A stretch of 64,000 nt of DNA. It comes from Trichosporon coremiiforme (lineage: Eukaryota; Basidiomycota; Tremellomycetes; Trichosporonales; Trichosporonaceae). A model generated the notes under the pieces. That model worked only from the letters and a program-made list of their open reading frames with translations, had not been told where the DNA came from and did no database searches. Position 1 is the stretch's first letter. Each line of letters opens with the position of its first letter. The DNA is taken from assembly GCA_039545355.1 (NCBI GenBank), contig BCJJ01000020.1, positions 815,252-879,251 on the forward strand, written 5' to 3'. Shown in pieces: positions 45,727 to 56,034 of the stretch. A program made the position numbers and the translations under genes.

Positions 45727-46522
45727 CTACTCAACATGTCCATGCTGCACTTCCTCGGGCGGGATACCGTTGAGCCACGCACGCGTCCTCTCGATGTCCT
45801 CTTGCGGAGCATGATTCGGGCGCTCTGGAACAGGTGCGCCGAACACCTTGCAACTGATATCAACATCAGGCAGGTGGTATCCCTTCTCCAAGCGCTCCTG
45901 GCAGCGGGCGAGTGCTCGTCGGATGATGTTATCTCCACCGTGGCTGCCTCCTCTGGAATTTGTGGTTGGCCACATAGCCATTGTCGATAACGCGCCCAGG
46001 CAGGGTCCTGTACTTGATCTCGAGGGCGTTGAACTCTGGCGCTGACACGACAAGGGTCTCGGTATCAGTCGATGGACGCCAGTTCCACTTCTCCGACGCC
46101 GGAAGCCGAGGGAACTTCCTGAAGTAGTTGAATCCGTTCAGCATGTCGTGCATCCCGATTGAGCCAGCGCTGGTCGATTTCCAGGAGCAAGCGCAGACTA
46201 CCCGTCGATTGCCAGCCTGCATTTCGGCGTCGCCCTCGTATCCCACTTCCCCGATTACGGCGCGCGCTTCGTCCACATTGTGCAAGATGACTAGTTAAGG
46301 CGCCAGTTTGCAGGAGCTAGCTACCCCGCCCTTCATCGTCCGGTGGTACTGGTGTTGCAGAGCTTCGGCGGCAGCGGCAGGGTCGAGCTCCTCGATGGCG
46401 CAGGACATGGAGGTGGAGTTGAGAATGCTGACCTTTGTTGACGGTGGATCTGACATCTTATCGTTTACAGCACAGTGCATGCTCATCACACGACGTCGGG
46501 GCGTAAGATCGTGACTTGGCAA
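45727..46522 (-). CDS. Unrecognised gene, N-terminal exon uncertain
   Basis: Three consecutive minus-strand pieces look coding but lie in different frames. The last two join cleanly: the exon ending at 46014 (SAPEFNALEIK) meets 45952-45727 (GGSHGGDNIIRRALARCQER) if a 61-nt intron with GTACAG donor and TTCCAG acceptor is spliced. The protein then runs from about MQAGNRRVVCACSWKSTSAG (ATG near 46226) to PPEEVQHGHVE. The upstream piece, 46522-46295 (SILNSTSMSCAIEELDPAAA, then EALQHQY), reads well but joins only with a one-base shift, so either the start is inside the second piece or the gene is broken. There is no signal peptide and no known domain. Basic and acidic residues are balanced, and Cys are few. 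It may be a lineage-specific gene or a young pseudogene. Confidence 0.4.
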
Positions 46523-48321
46523 CGGTTCCTGGTGAACTCAGAAAACAGGCGCGGCTCCTAACAATTGTGGTTTATGTAACAACCGTCTGACTATCTGACA
46601 GATCTGCGCTGTCCAGACATCTGCGAGGCGTGGCACGAGGCACGCCTCGAATGATGTCTACGCTCGTGTGGGGCCACCCGGTAGGCTGAATAATGAGACA
46701 TCCGATGAGCGTGCAGGGGGCCACTCACGTCGGACCGGGTCGGATGAACGACACGCAGCTCGATGTCTTCCGTTGGCTTGGCAGGACGCCGACCTGCACC
46801 AAACAGCGTCCATACTGCAGCAGGTATGCCGACAGCAGTGTATGCGTCGCCGTGAGGGGCACGGCGCCCAGTTACTCAGACAGGGTCCCTACAGGTCATC
46901 TTGACGTATCACCATTGGCCGAAGATGTTGCATCGGCACTGCAAGGTTTTTCCGAACCCAAGCTCCTCAAAGGGTACGCAGAAGTGTGGATGGCGAGCGT
47001 CATCCTCACTCTATCAACGCCCTTCCGAGTCGGACACGCATCTGTACAGCCTCTCCGCTCCTCCGAGTCTAAGACTGGATGTGCCCGGTACATCGCCGAG
47101 CCACCCGACGCCGTGGCGCAGAACGTCGAGGACCAAGCCCACGCCTGCGCAGTGAAATAGATCTCTGCCACTGGCTTGTCGTCGGATTTAGGGCCAGAGT
47201 CAACTTGGCATCGGCGGCACGAAGCCACCGTTGCGGTACGAGTGGCTTGCAGCTCCTCGCGTTGGGTTTCCAACAGAGGCGTACGTCAGCGACAACCGAC
47301 GTGAACGGTTAGCGACTCATGTCTCCGGTCAAATGCTCGGGGAGTGTTCGGAGTCGCAACTCCACAGCCATCTGCACAGACCTAGCTGCTGTTCGCGCCT
47401 CGGAGTCAAGTCGCTGGCTGCAGATGTGTCTCCATCAACCATTGAGGGGTGTCAAACTCAAAACGCGGAAGCGGAATGAGTGGGCTGGACCATGAATCAC
47501 CGGACGCGTCGAGATCTCGTAACGCGCCTCCCGACAGCCCAGATCTGCCGGACCACATACGACACAGTGGGCTGCTCGAAAGCTACGAGGAACCCGAGCG
47601 CGACTACGCAGGAGGCGTCGAGCAGCACAGCTTGCAGCATGTACCGCGCACACGACCAGAGCGTCTCCATGGTCCAGAGGAAGGGTGCAGAGGTCGAGAG
47701 TAAGGATATGTCATGTTCGGCAAGGGACAAGCAGCAGCGAACGAAGGAGATTGGTGCGCCTGGCCAGATCGGGCAGATGTGCGCGAGGAGGAGACAGCCA
47801 GATATGGGCCGAGGATGGGATGAAATTTCGGCCGGGCTCAAAATTGTCTTATCTGATAGGACCTGGGACGAAAGCCTTTGCTTGGCATCGCACCCGGAGA
47901 ACCACCGCCGGCCACCCGAGTCACTCCAGAGGGCTTTCTGAGGGTCTGCAGAGGGTTTCCCTCAGGACTTTTGTTTATACGAGACTGACGTGAAAACTTT
48001 CTTCGCGTCTGCACTCCCCGTCCCTTGATTTTGCATGCAGCGCGCGCGCTACACCCCAGTCTGTTTCCCGAGCACCTCGTCAAAGAGACCTACGCGACCT
48101 CGCAGGCTCTGCAGCACCCTCGCAGCCTCCGGACACCGGTCAGCGCCCCTCAGGGCTCAGCAGCGAGAGGGATACGCTGCACTTAAGGAGAAAGAATACA
48201 GACGGCGATCATTGAGGCACTGTGCTTATAACTAGCGCGATCCGGAGCCAGCCGCTCCCCCAACCCCGTCTCTTGAAAAACTCACGAAAACAAACCCAGG
48301 CAGACGGCATCGCACTGCACA
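46523..48321. other. Intergenic region, unclear ORFs
   Basis: Overlapping ORFs on both strands at 46693-47273 and 47480-47993 cannot be told from chance. A TATA-like CTTATAAC at about 48225-48232, 90 bases before the peroxidase ATG, is the best promoter signal. Confidence 0.4.
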
Positions 48322-50213
48322 ATGCTCGTTGCCGGACTCCTCTTCTCGCTGCTGTCCACGCTGGCGACAGTCACCCAGGCGTCGGATGCTGACAAGCTCC
48401 GCCGCCTGATGGTTGACTCGCGCTTCCTTCAGATTGTTACGTGAGTAAGTTTTAGCTGGGTTGTCAGGCTCGCTCGCGTGCCTCCGAACAAACTTATCAG
48501 AATCCTGCAGTACCGAGGCTGACTCTCAGGCCGTGCAAGACTGGTGGAACGAACCGCAACAACGCTGCCGAGTGGCTCCGTACCGCGTTCCACGACGCTG
48601 TTGACCACGACGCCGCCGCCGGCACCGGTGGTGTCGACGGAAGCATCGACTATGAGCTCGACTTTGAGGAGAACAAGGGTATCGCGTTCCCGTCCGTCAT
48701 GACGCAGTACAAGTTCTACCAGCAGGAGGACGTGTCTCTGTCTGACATTATCGCCCTCGGTGCCATCATCGCTGTTGGTGCTTGTGGCGGCCCTATGATC
48801 CCCTTCTACCAGGGCCGCCAGGACGTCTTCCAGAACGGTGGCACCGGACGCCTGCCGCTGCCTGAGGGCACGACCGAGTCGCACATCGAGATCTTCAAGC
48901 GCATGGGCTTCACGACCGAGGAGATGATCGGCCTCGTCGCGTGCGGACACACGCTCGGAGGTGTCCACGCCAACATCAACGGACACATCACGAGCCAGCC
49001 GTACCACCACTTCGACACTACCGTTGACGGCTACGACAACTCGATTGCCAAGGGGCACATGGAGGACACCCGTGTGAACCCGCTCGGCCAGCCTTGGGAC
49101 CCGAACAACCCCGCCGCTTCCTCGGACACGCGCACGTTCGCTGCGGACGGCAACGTGACGATGCGCGGCTTCGCCGAGTCACAGGACAAGTTCTTCAACA
49201 CGTGCGCCGACCTGCTCGAGCGTATGGTCAACCTCGCTCCCTCGAGCGTCAGCCTGCAGGGCCCGCTTGAGCCGTTCCCCGTCTCGGCCACGTTCTGGCC
49301 TCAGATGCGCAACGGCGCCTACTCGTTCCTCACCGGCTCGGCCCGCCTGTACAACCTCAAGGGCCAGTGGTCCTCGTTCGACATCACGTACACGAACCGT
49401 GACGGCTCGGCCGGCACCGACGGCTCCCTTCTCAGCATCAAGGACGTGCAGGAGATGTCCATCGGCAAGCCCATCGAGTACCGCAACTTCAACATGGGCA
49501 CCAAGTCGGTTCCTCCTGAGTCTGGTATCGGCTCGATCGTCATCAACGTCCGCATGAACGACGGCAGCATGCTGTCCACGCCCACCGGCGAGGAGGTCAT
49601 CAAGGTCGACGACACGATCATGGTTGACATCGGCAACCAGTACACTTGCAAGTACACTGGTGCCGAGAACAACAACGCGAACGGCCTGAACGTCTCCATG
49701 GCCGTGCTTGCGCCGTACAACGCCGAGGACAAGGTCGAGGTGCGCTACAAGAGCGGCAACGGCGAGCTGCACACGCTCGCGGCCAACTACATCGGTACCC
49801 GCGACGCGACCTACAACATCTACAACGTCTTCATCCCCGACATGGACGCTATCGGTCTGACCAAGTTCGGCGGCTTCCTCACTCGTGCCGATGGAAGCAC
49901 GCACAAGGACACCAAGGACGACGTCTGGTACCGCACCAACACGCTCAGCAAGTGTGTCGCTGGCGCCACCATCCCAACGCCTGTCCCCACGCCCTCGGCT
50001 GCGCTCGCCCGCCGCGCCGCCGCCAAGAAGACCGCGGCCGCCTCCCCTTGCCCCGCCGGCGCTGGCTGGGCGTACTGCAACGACCGCTGCGTCAACATCC
50101 TCTCGGACATTGAGCACTGCGGTGGCTGTTCCGACGCCGGAGGCGTCGACTGTGGCTCCCTCACCGACGGAGACGTCCAGTGCATCCAGGGCAAGTGCGT
50201 CATTGCCTACTAA
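48322..50213 (+). CDS. Secreted heme peroxidase with C-terminal CPL1-like module
   Basis: Two exons (48322-48440, 48530-50213) give 600 residues with a signal peptide (MLVAGLLFSLLSTLATVTQA). The plant-type peroxidase fold is shown by the distal site WLRTAFHDAVDHDAA, with Arg57 and His61, and by the proximal MIGLVACGHTLGG with His180. VSLSDIIALGAIIAVGACGG is the typical helix between them. Residues about 290-530 form a second beta-rich part (FDITYTNRDGSAGTDGSLLS, VRMNDGSMLSTPTGEEVIKV). After an Ala/Arg/Lys linker, the last 54 residues are a CPL1-like module: CPAGAGWAYCNDRCVNIL, then IEHCGGCSDAGGVDC and CIQGKCVIAY. Fungal peroxidases oxidise phenols or dyes with H2O2; no Mn site or catalytic Trp could be assigned. 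The linker holds basic pairs (RRAAAKK) that could be cut. Secretion and wall attachment are inference. Confidence 0.87.
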
Positions 50214-51056
50214 AGCATTCTGTATTATCACTACCACACACACACACTCACATACTCATTCCTCCACATATGCACTTTGGGTTTGATGCACATCAGGACA
50301 GTAATTGGTCAGCCAGAGTGTCAGTGGCGGGTCATACTCATACCAGCGTGCAGCGACAATGCGAGTTAGCTTGAGTGAACTCAAGACAGGGCTTGGGAGG
50401 CGCAGGCGAGCGTGGGAGAGGTCGAATCTGGGAGAGGCATCCGTCGACGTCGAACGTCGAGCTCAGTTGGGAGTCTTTTTGGACTGGGACGTTGGGCTGG
50501 AGGGACCCGACCATCGTGGGAGAGGTCGATTCTGGCAAGGGCGCCCTCCGACGTCCAGCTCAAGTGGGATCTTTTCCACCTCTGGTTATGTTCAATGGTG
50601 TGATGCGCGCTGCTGGGAGGGCAGTAGGACCATGCCCCCCATGGTCGAAGGCAAGCCTGGTCGACGACGCCCACGAAAACATGTTTTGGCGAAATGCAGG
50701 TAGACGTGAGTGCTCCCCGTCGCTCCGCCTCTCCATGATCCGTGAGCCGGCGCGTCGAGGGACAGGGGACCATCGTGGGAGAGGTAGGTTGATTTCGCGA
50801 CAGGCGTTCTCCGACCTCGAGGCCACACGGACTCTTGGATAACTGGGGGTTTGGGGTTCAAGACGGTAGGACAGCGCTTGATTGTGTGACAGCATGCACC
50901 TAAGGCCAAGCCTCCTCGATGAACACAAGCACTCAACCTGTACCTAGACATAAGTTGCACCGCCTGCTCTTAATATGTACAGACCAGTCCTAGACGGGCC
51001 AAATGCATGTCGTAACCCTGATACACCCTAGCAACTACGAAAGAGCCGCGATGAGC
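50214..51056. other. Intergenic region between converging genes
   Basis: The peroxidase and eS7 genes converge here. The stretch holds three diverged copies of a 50-70-base unit, listed separately. ORFs across it arise from the repeats. Confidence 0.5.
50411..50824. repeat. Three diverged copies of a CGTGGGAGAGGT repeat
   Basis: Copies lie at 50411-50479, 50515-50575 and 50774-50824. Each starts CGTGGGAGAGGT and runs through a GGC..CCGACGTC core; copies 1 and 2 also share GGGA(G)TCTTTT at the end. Spacing is uneven (104 and 259 bases), so this is a degenerate dispersed array, not a fresh tandem repeat. Confidence 0.7.
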
Positions 51057-52050
51057 TTAGTCGGAGGCCTGGACGGGGAACTCGAAGACGACCTCCTTGC
51101 CGCAGAGAGCGCGGTAGATCGACGAGAAGGCGTCGAGCTTGTACTCGAGGAGGTTCTGGTCCTTGGCGTCAAGGTAGGCCTTGCCGAGCTTGGAGCCGTC
51201 CTGGGCAACGCGGGTGCGGCGGCCGGTGATCTCGGAGGGGAAGACGAGGTCGTCAAGGGTGGCGTCCTGGACGGCCGAGAGGGTGCGCGAACGGGGGCGC
51301 TTCTGGCCGAGCTTGGCGTTCGACTTGCGCGACTCCTTGGGGAGGACACGGCGCTGGCCGATGAAGACGACGTACTTGTCGGAGAGCTTCTTCTCGAGCT
51401 CACGGGTGAGGCTGCATGGTGCGAGTTTGAAGTAGCGCGGAACGTAAAAGTCGCGATGGCGTGTGGATCGGTTGAGGTTGCGGAATTTGATGAAGTTTTG
51501 AAGTTCACGAGTTTGAAGTTGCGAATGAGAGAAAAGCGTATCAGTATCACATGCGGGACCGTCAAACCCGGCACCATCCACCCAGGAGCAATCCGGAGGG
51601 AGGTGGTCTTGAAAAAAACCTCCTCGACCCCCGCCGCTCCGTACAGGATTCAGGATACTCGGGGAAAGATGAGAACACGACAACTTACCGCTGCTGGATC
51701 TTGTGGAAGGCCTTGAGCTGGGGAACGGGGACGAAGACGACGATGGCCTTCTTGCCGCCCTTGACGTCGACCTCACGAGCAGACGAGATCTGGAGGGGAG
51801 CAAGCTCGGACTGGAGCTCGGGAACGTTGTTCTGGAGGTCCAGGAGAGCCTGGGCAATCTGCTGCTCAACCTCGGTGGGGGCAGTGCGAGGAGCGTTGGC
51901 AGTGCTGCGAAGTCAGCCTTTGTTGCAAGTTCCGACAACGAAGACGAGACGTCGGCTCCCTGCGCTCCTTATCGCTCCAAACGCATCGTTTTCTGCAGCT
52001 CGACGTCTCGTTTATTACACTCACCGGAAGATCTTGCTCTGGAACGACAT
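51057..52050 (-). CDS. RPS7: 40S ribosomal protein eS7
   Basis: Three exons (52050-52025, 51904-51689, 51411-51057) give 198 residues from [20 protein letters not shown]. The protein matches eS7 through the whole length: [20 protein letters not shown], the [20 protein letters not shown] segment, [20 protein letters not shown] and the [20 protein letters not shown] segment. eS7 is a small-subunit protein needed for 18S rRNA maturation. Exon 1 is only 26 nt, as is common in fungal ribosomal-protein genes. The introns are long for this locus (120 and 277 nt). Codon use is strongly biased, fitting high expression. A CT-rich leader just upstream of the ATG fits ribosomal-protein promoters. Confidence 0.97.
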
Positions 52051-53487
52051 CTTTTTTTCTAGCGAAGAGTTAGCTGTCGAAGTTCCCGAGATATGAAGGT
52101 TTTAAGTGACAGGTAGGATGGCGGTCTCAAAATTGCAATTTCGAGTTCTGCCGTTTCGCAGATGTGCGGTGGACGCCGTCGGATATGCGGTCGTCGTCCT
52201 GACGCAGGATATCGTCGTCGCTGGGATGCTGTGGACTTACTTTAGTCTAGGAAAGGTTGACGGGTAAAGAAGACCTGTATGAGGGCTCGTAGAGAAATCG
52301 ACAACGGTGCACGCCCGCACCCACACCCAGGGAGGATTCCGCCTCGCTCAGATCACGTGCCTGCATCGTTGAGGAGTTTGATGACCATTTGATGCCACAC
52401 CGGAGATTTACCCAGCGGGATTTTCCACGTGGCACTTGTTCATCTCTTGTATGGGAGATGCACGACCACGAGCCGGCTGGGATGCATGCAGTTGCAGCGT
52501 TGCAGAGGATGCATAGGAAGACGTTAGATACAGCCGACAAGTGCTGTCCAGCTGCCACGCCGAGGGACCTCAGTCTCCTGGAGGTTGCCTCTGGTAGCGC
52601 TGATCACGGTGTGCCTGCGGCTGCGTGTGGACCGCTCCAGACCGCCGTCGCTCTGCAGCTAGCAAGCAGCGTCCATGTGCTCCGACGTTCGAGGCCTGGC
52701 CATCCAGCCAGCCGGCCAACAACTGGTCCACGGCGCATGGTACAGCTAGGGAGGCGCCGTGCACCATGTCGTCCTGCGTTGACATTGCGACGCAGACTTT
52801 CTTGTTACAAAAGCACGACAGTCCACCGTTTGACTGGACGGAATGCATATTCCGTGCCGCATGCCACAGCGCGCACTCCGTTGCCACCGAACACGCCCGC
52901 AGCAGCCTGCGCCAGGGCTTGCGGTTTCAGAGTGTGCATCTCCTTGACGATGGCGACGGTCATGCTTCAACACGCCGGCGGACTGGTGCAAGCGCACATT
53001 CTCACGGGTGAACGGTCCTCCCCGGATCCGGGAAGGGTGCTCAAACTTGGGAAAGACAGGGGTATCTGTTGAGCAAGCGAGCACCACTCCGAGCGCGCAA
53101 GCGGTCACCGCCTACCGGCCATCGGGACGATTGCCGTCCAGCATCCATCAGCATGGTACAACCGGCTCTTGCGCAAAATGCATTCTCCAAAGTGTTCGCA
53201 ACATCCACTAGCTTTACCTACCGTCCTCGTTACGTATCCGCAGTCAGAGCATGGCCCTACTCTCTCTGTCGATCAGCCGATCGACACAGCTGCTGCGAAA
53301 TATCGCACTTGGTGCAGGGTTAACGTCCATTCACGCCTGGCCCTTCCCCCTGGGGTACGCCGCTTCCATCATTGGGCCACTTCACGCGACGTCAGGTCTC
53401 AGGTCGCACGTCGCAGCCTCATCAATTTCAAAACACTCCTTCATCACAAACTACCAAACACTCCTCAGTGGCTGCGACCCACCCACG
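52051..53487. other. Intergenic region, divergent promoters
   Basis: This lies between eS7 (minus) and the GT32 gene (plus). ORF 52389-53072 on the plus strand is long but has no domain and contains many rare codons. The frame of the GT32 gene stays open upstream to 53251, without a transmembrane or signal start better than ATG 53488. Confidence 0.45.
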
Positions 53488-55442
53488 ATGCCGCGCGTCC
53501 TGGTCCGAGGGTTTCGGGCCGCGACACTGGCCAAGGTCCTCGTCCTGATCGTCGTGGGTGTGGTCCTCATCTACCAGTGGCCCGTTGAGCGGCAGCTGCT
53601 GACGATCGACGACGAAGCCCTCACCGACCTGTACGCGTCGACGCTGGCGCAGGTGTCCGCCGAGCACGAGAAGATCCGCATGCGCATCATCAATGACGCC
53701 GGCTACAACCCCGAGCGTGCCGCGCGCGACCTCCTCGCCCCGCCCAAGTTTCCAAACGGCAACTACACCCTCTCGCCCAGCTCGGAGGAGTACGTGAAGC
53801 GCCTCCAGTGGCAGCTCCAGGTCGCCATCAGCGACTCGCCGTATCTCCGCGAACTCCGCGCCACCGTCGAGAAGGTCGCGACGCACCAGCACCCGCTTAT
53901 CGGACGCTTCCCGCCAAACCTCATCTCGACAGATAAGCTCGCTGGCTCCGGTATCCCGGACCTGTTCCGCATGTGGGCTGCCCTGCTCCCCCTGCCGCTG
54001 GACGAGAGTCTGGCTGACCTCCTCCCCGAGGCGGAGTGGGCTGCGCCGGCACGAGACGGCGCCGCGTGGAAGGTCGACGTCGCCGACGACCACCACATCA
54101 ACGCGCAGATGGCCAAGTGGATCGGCGAGAGCAACATCATGTACGGCAACGGCGTGTGGCCGACGAAATGGAGGAAAATGTCGGCGGCGCTGCGGGCAGA
54201 CATCTACAGGTGAGCTTGTGCATGCAGGTGGAAGCTGACGACAGGTACATGAGCATGCTGTTTGAGGGAGGCGTGTACGCGGATTCGGACACGTCGCCGA
54301 TAGCACACCCGTATCTCTGGGGTATCGAAGCGCGATCGGTGCTGCACCCGGACCTGGAGGTCGTCGAGAAGATCCTCAAGTCGCATGAGGTGGCCGACGC
54401 CAGCCACCGGAGAGTGTGGGAGAAGCGGTCACCTGTCGGGAAGGAGGAGAAGGCTGAGGACGTCAAGGATGCCGGGGCCAAGAGCACCGACGCCAAAGTG
54501 GCCGACGGCAAGGAGAAGAAGGAGGTGAAGGAGGAGAAGAAGGAGAAGCCGAAGGCGAAGGAGAAGAAGGCGGATGCCGGCGTCGAGGACTGCAACGACG
54601 AGGACACGGACGGCAAGTGTGCGCCGCCGAAGAAGCCTACGCTACCGAAGGGACAGAAGCATATCCCGGTGTATCACGGGCACCGGCGGACCGACTTGCA
54701 CGGGCCGCCGTACGATCAGACCTCGCTGCTGAGCCCGAACATCAACGTCGTCGTGTCCATCGCGTGGGACTCGGAGAGCACGATCAAGCTGCGGCGATGG
54801 ACGCAGTGGACGTTCGGCCTGCTTAAGGACTCGGCGCGGCAGAGCGATTACGGGCGCAGCCTGCAGTTTGAGCGCTGCGTGATTGCTGTGAGTTAGCTCT
54901 CCGCGCACCCTAACTGACATTTCAGGCGAAGCCGTTCCATCCGATCTTCTTGGATACCGTGACGACGATCGTGGACATGGTGGACGCGGAGGGCGCGAGC
55001 GACGACGAGCGCCTAAACGCACTGAGCCTCAGCGGCACGGGCGTGTTCTCGGACGCGGTCCTGCGATACCTTCTCGTGCGCTACGGCGTGACGCCGGACA
55101 AGCTGCGCGGCATCCGCGGCTCCGTGCGCGTCGGCGATGTCCTGATTCTGCAAGAGGGCGCGTTCCAAGCGCCCGAGTTCGCCATAGACCGCATGATCGA
55201 GTACATCCGCCAGTACTTCCCCATGCTCCCCGGCTCGGAATCTGTCAAGTACATCCCCGGCGAGAACCTATGGTACTGGGGGGCAGGGTACGAGACGTGG
55301 AAGACTGGGGGGCGGCAGCTCGTCTTCCATGGTCTGTCGGATAGGGTGAGTCCAGCTGCCTTTTCGTCCAGGATGATAGCTGATGCCACAGTGGAAGGAC
55401 GACGTCGACAAGCAGGGGACCGAGTGGGAGAAGGAGGAGTGA
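53488..55442 (+). CDS. Golgi-type glycosyltransferase family 32 (Och1-like) protein
   Basis: Four exons (53488-54209, 54245-54887, 54926-55345, 55392-55442) give 611 residues. A single anchor helix near residues 12-31 (LAKVLVLIVVGVVLIYQW) makes a type II membrane protein. The DXD motif is Asp254-x-Asp256 in FEGGVYADSDTSPI, read across an intron just before it. The NIMYGNGVWPTKWRKMSAAL region and SPNINVVVSIAWDSES fit GT32 enzymes, which in fungi include Och1-type alpha-1,6-mannosyltransferases and inositol-phosphoceramide mannosyltransferases. Residues about 301-376 are an almost pure Lys/Glu/Asp/Ala stretch (KEEKAEDVKDAGAK and so on) inserted in the catalytic domain. The C-terminus ends WEKEE. 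The substrate is not clear. Introns are 35, 38 and 46 nt. Confidence 0.87.
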
Positions 55443-55500
55443 CATATACAGCCATAGATTGGGACTCATTGTACAGGTGATCTTATGCATCACGACCGAC

Positions 55501-56034
55501 CTAGTACTGGTGGCACGCGAGGGAGATGATGGTATCAGCGTCTGAGCCCGGACACCTTGACACAGGCGAGCCCTGGGCCTCCATCGGCAACTCGCAGAAC
55601 CTAAGAGGTCCGGTCGTCTTGCCGTTCTCGGGAATGTTCCACCTCCCGTCGGGGCAGCGCCAGAGATCAACCCAGGCCGAGTTCTCGCGCTCGATCCGCG
55701 CCCAGGCATAGTTGCCCCCTGGTCAACGCGATCGACTTCCAGTCCTTCACGGTCTTGTCGACGTCGTGGCCGTCCGCGTCAAGCTTTTGCAGAGGGCGGC
55801 AGTCGGCGCTGCACCACCTGTCAAACTTGGGGCACGACTCGATGCTGACTAGCTCGTAGCCGCTGTTGATGTCTTGGCCGGCCTTGAGCCGTGCCATGTC
55901 GTTGATCGTGTCTTGTTCGCGGAATACTCAGCCTCCGGGGGTCGCGCCACGATGGTCACCGTCTCTTCCCAGCCCCAGAGCAGGATGGCATGGGCCGTGG
56001 TGACCAGGAGGAATATGGCGGTGCAAAGTCGCAT
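55501..56034 (-). pseudogene. Frameshifted gene for a small secreted protein
   Basis: ATG 56034 opens a good signal peptide (MRLCTAIFLLVTTAHAILLW). The frame is then lost: the downstream coding-like piece (INDMARLKAGQDINSGYELV, then IESCPKFDRWCSADCRP) lies one base off, and a second shift sits at a run of five G near 55710, after which NYAWARIERENSAWVDLWRC continues to the TAG at 55501-55503 (ACHQY). No GT-AG pair with the right phase repairs either break. With four G in the run, the second join would be in frame. Six or so Cys and the signal suggest a small secreted effector-like or wall protein. No family is recognised. Decay or assembly error cannot be told apart. Confidence 0.55.

Noticed and set aside
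46693..47273. Overlapping ORFs on both strands
   Set aside because: Neither has splice support or a recognisable domain; the two strands cannot both be coding, and nothing favours one.
52389..53072. 227-residue plus-strand ORF upstream of GT32
   Set aside because: No domain, no good start context, and competing ORFs on the other strand over the same bases.
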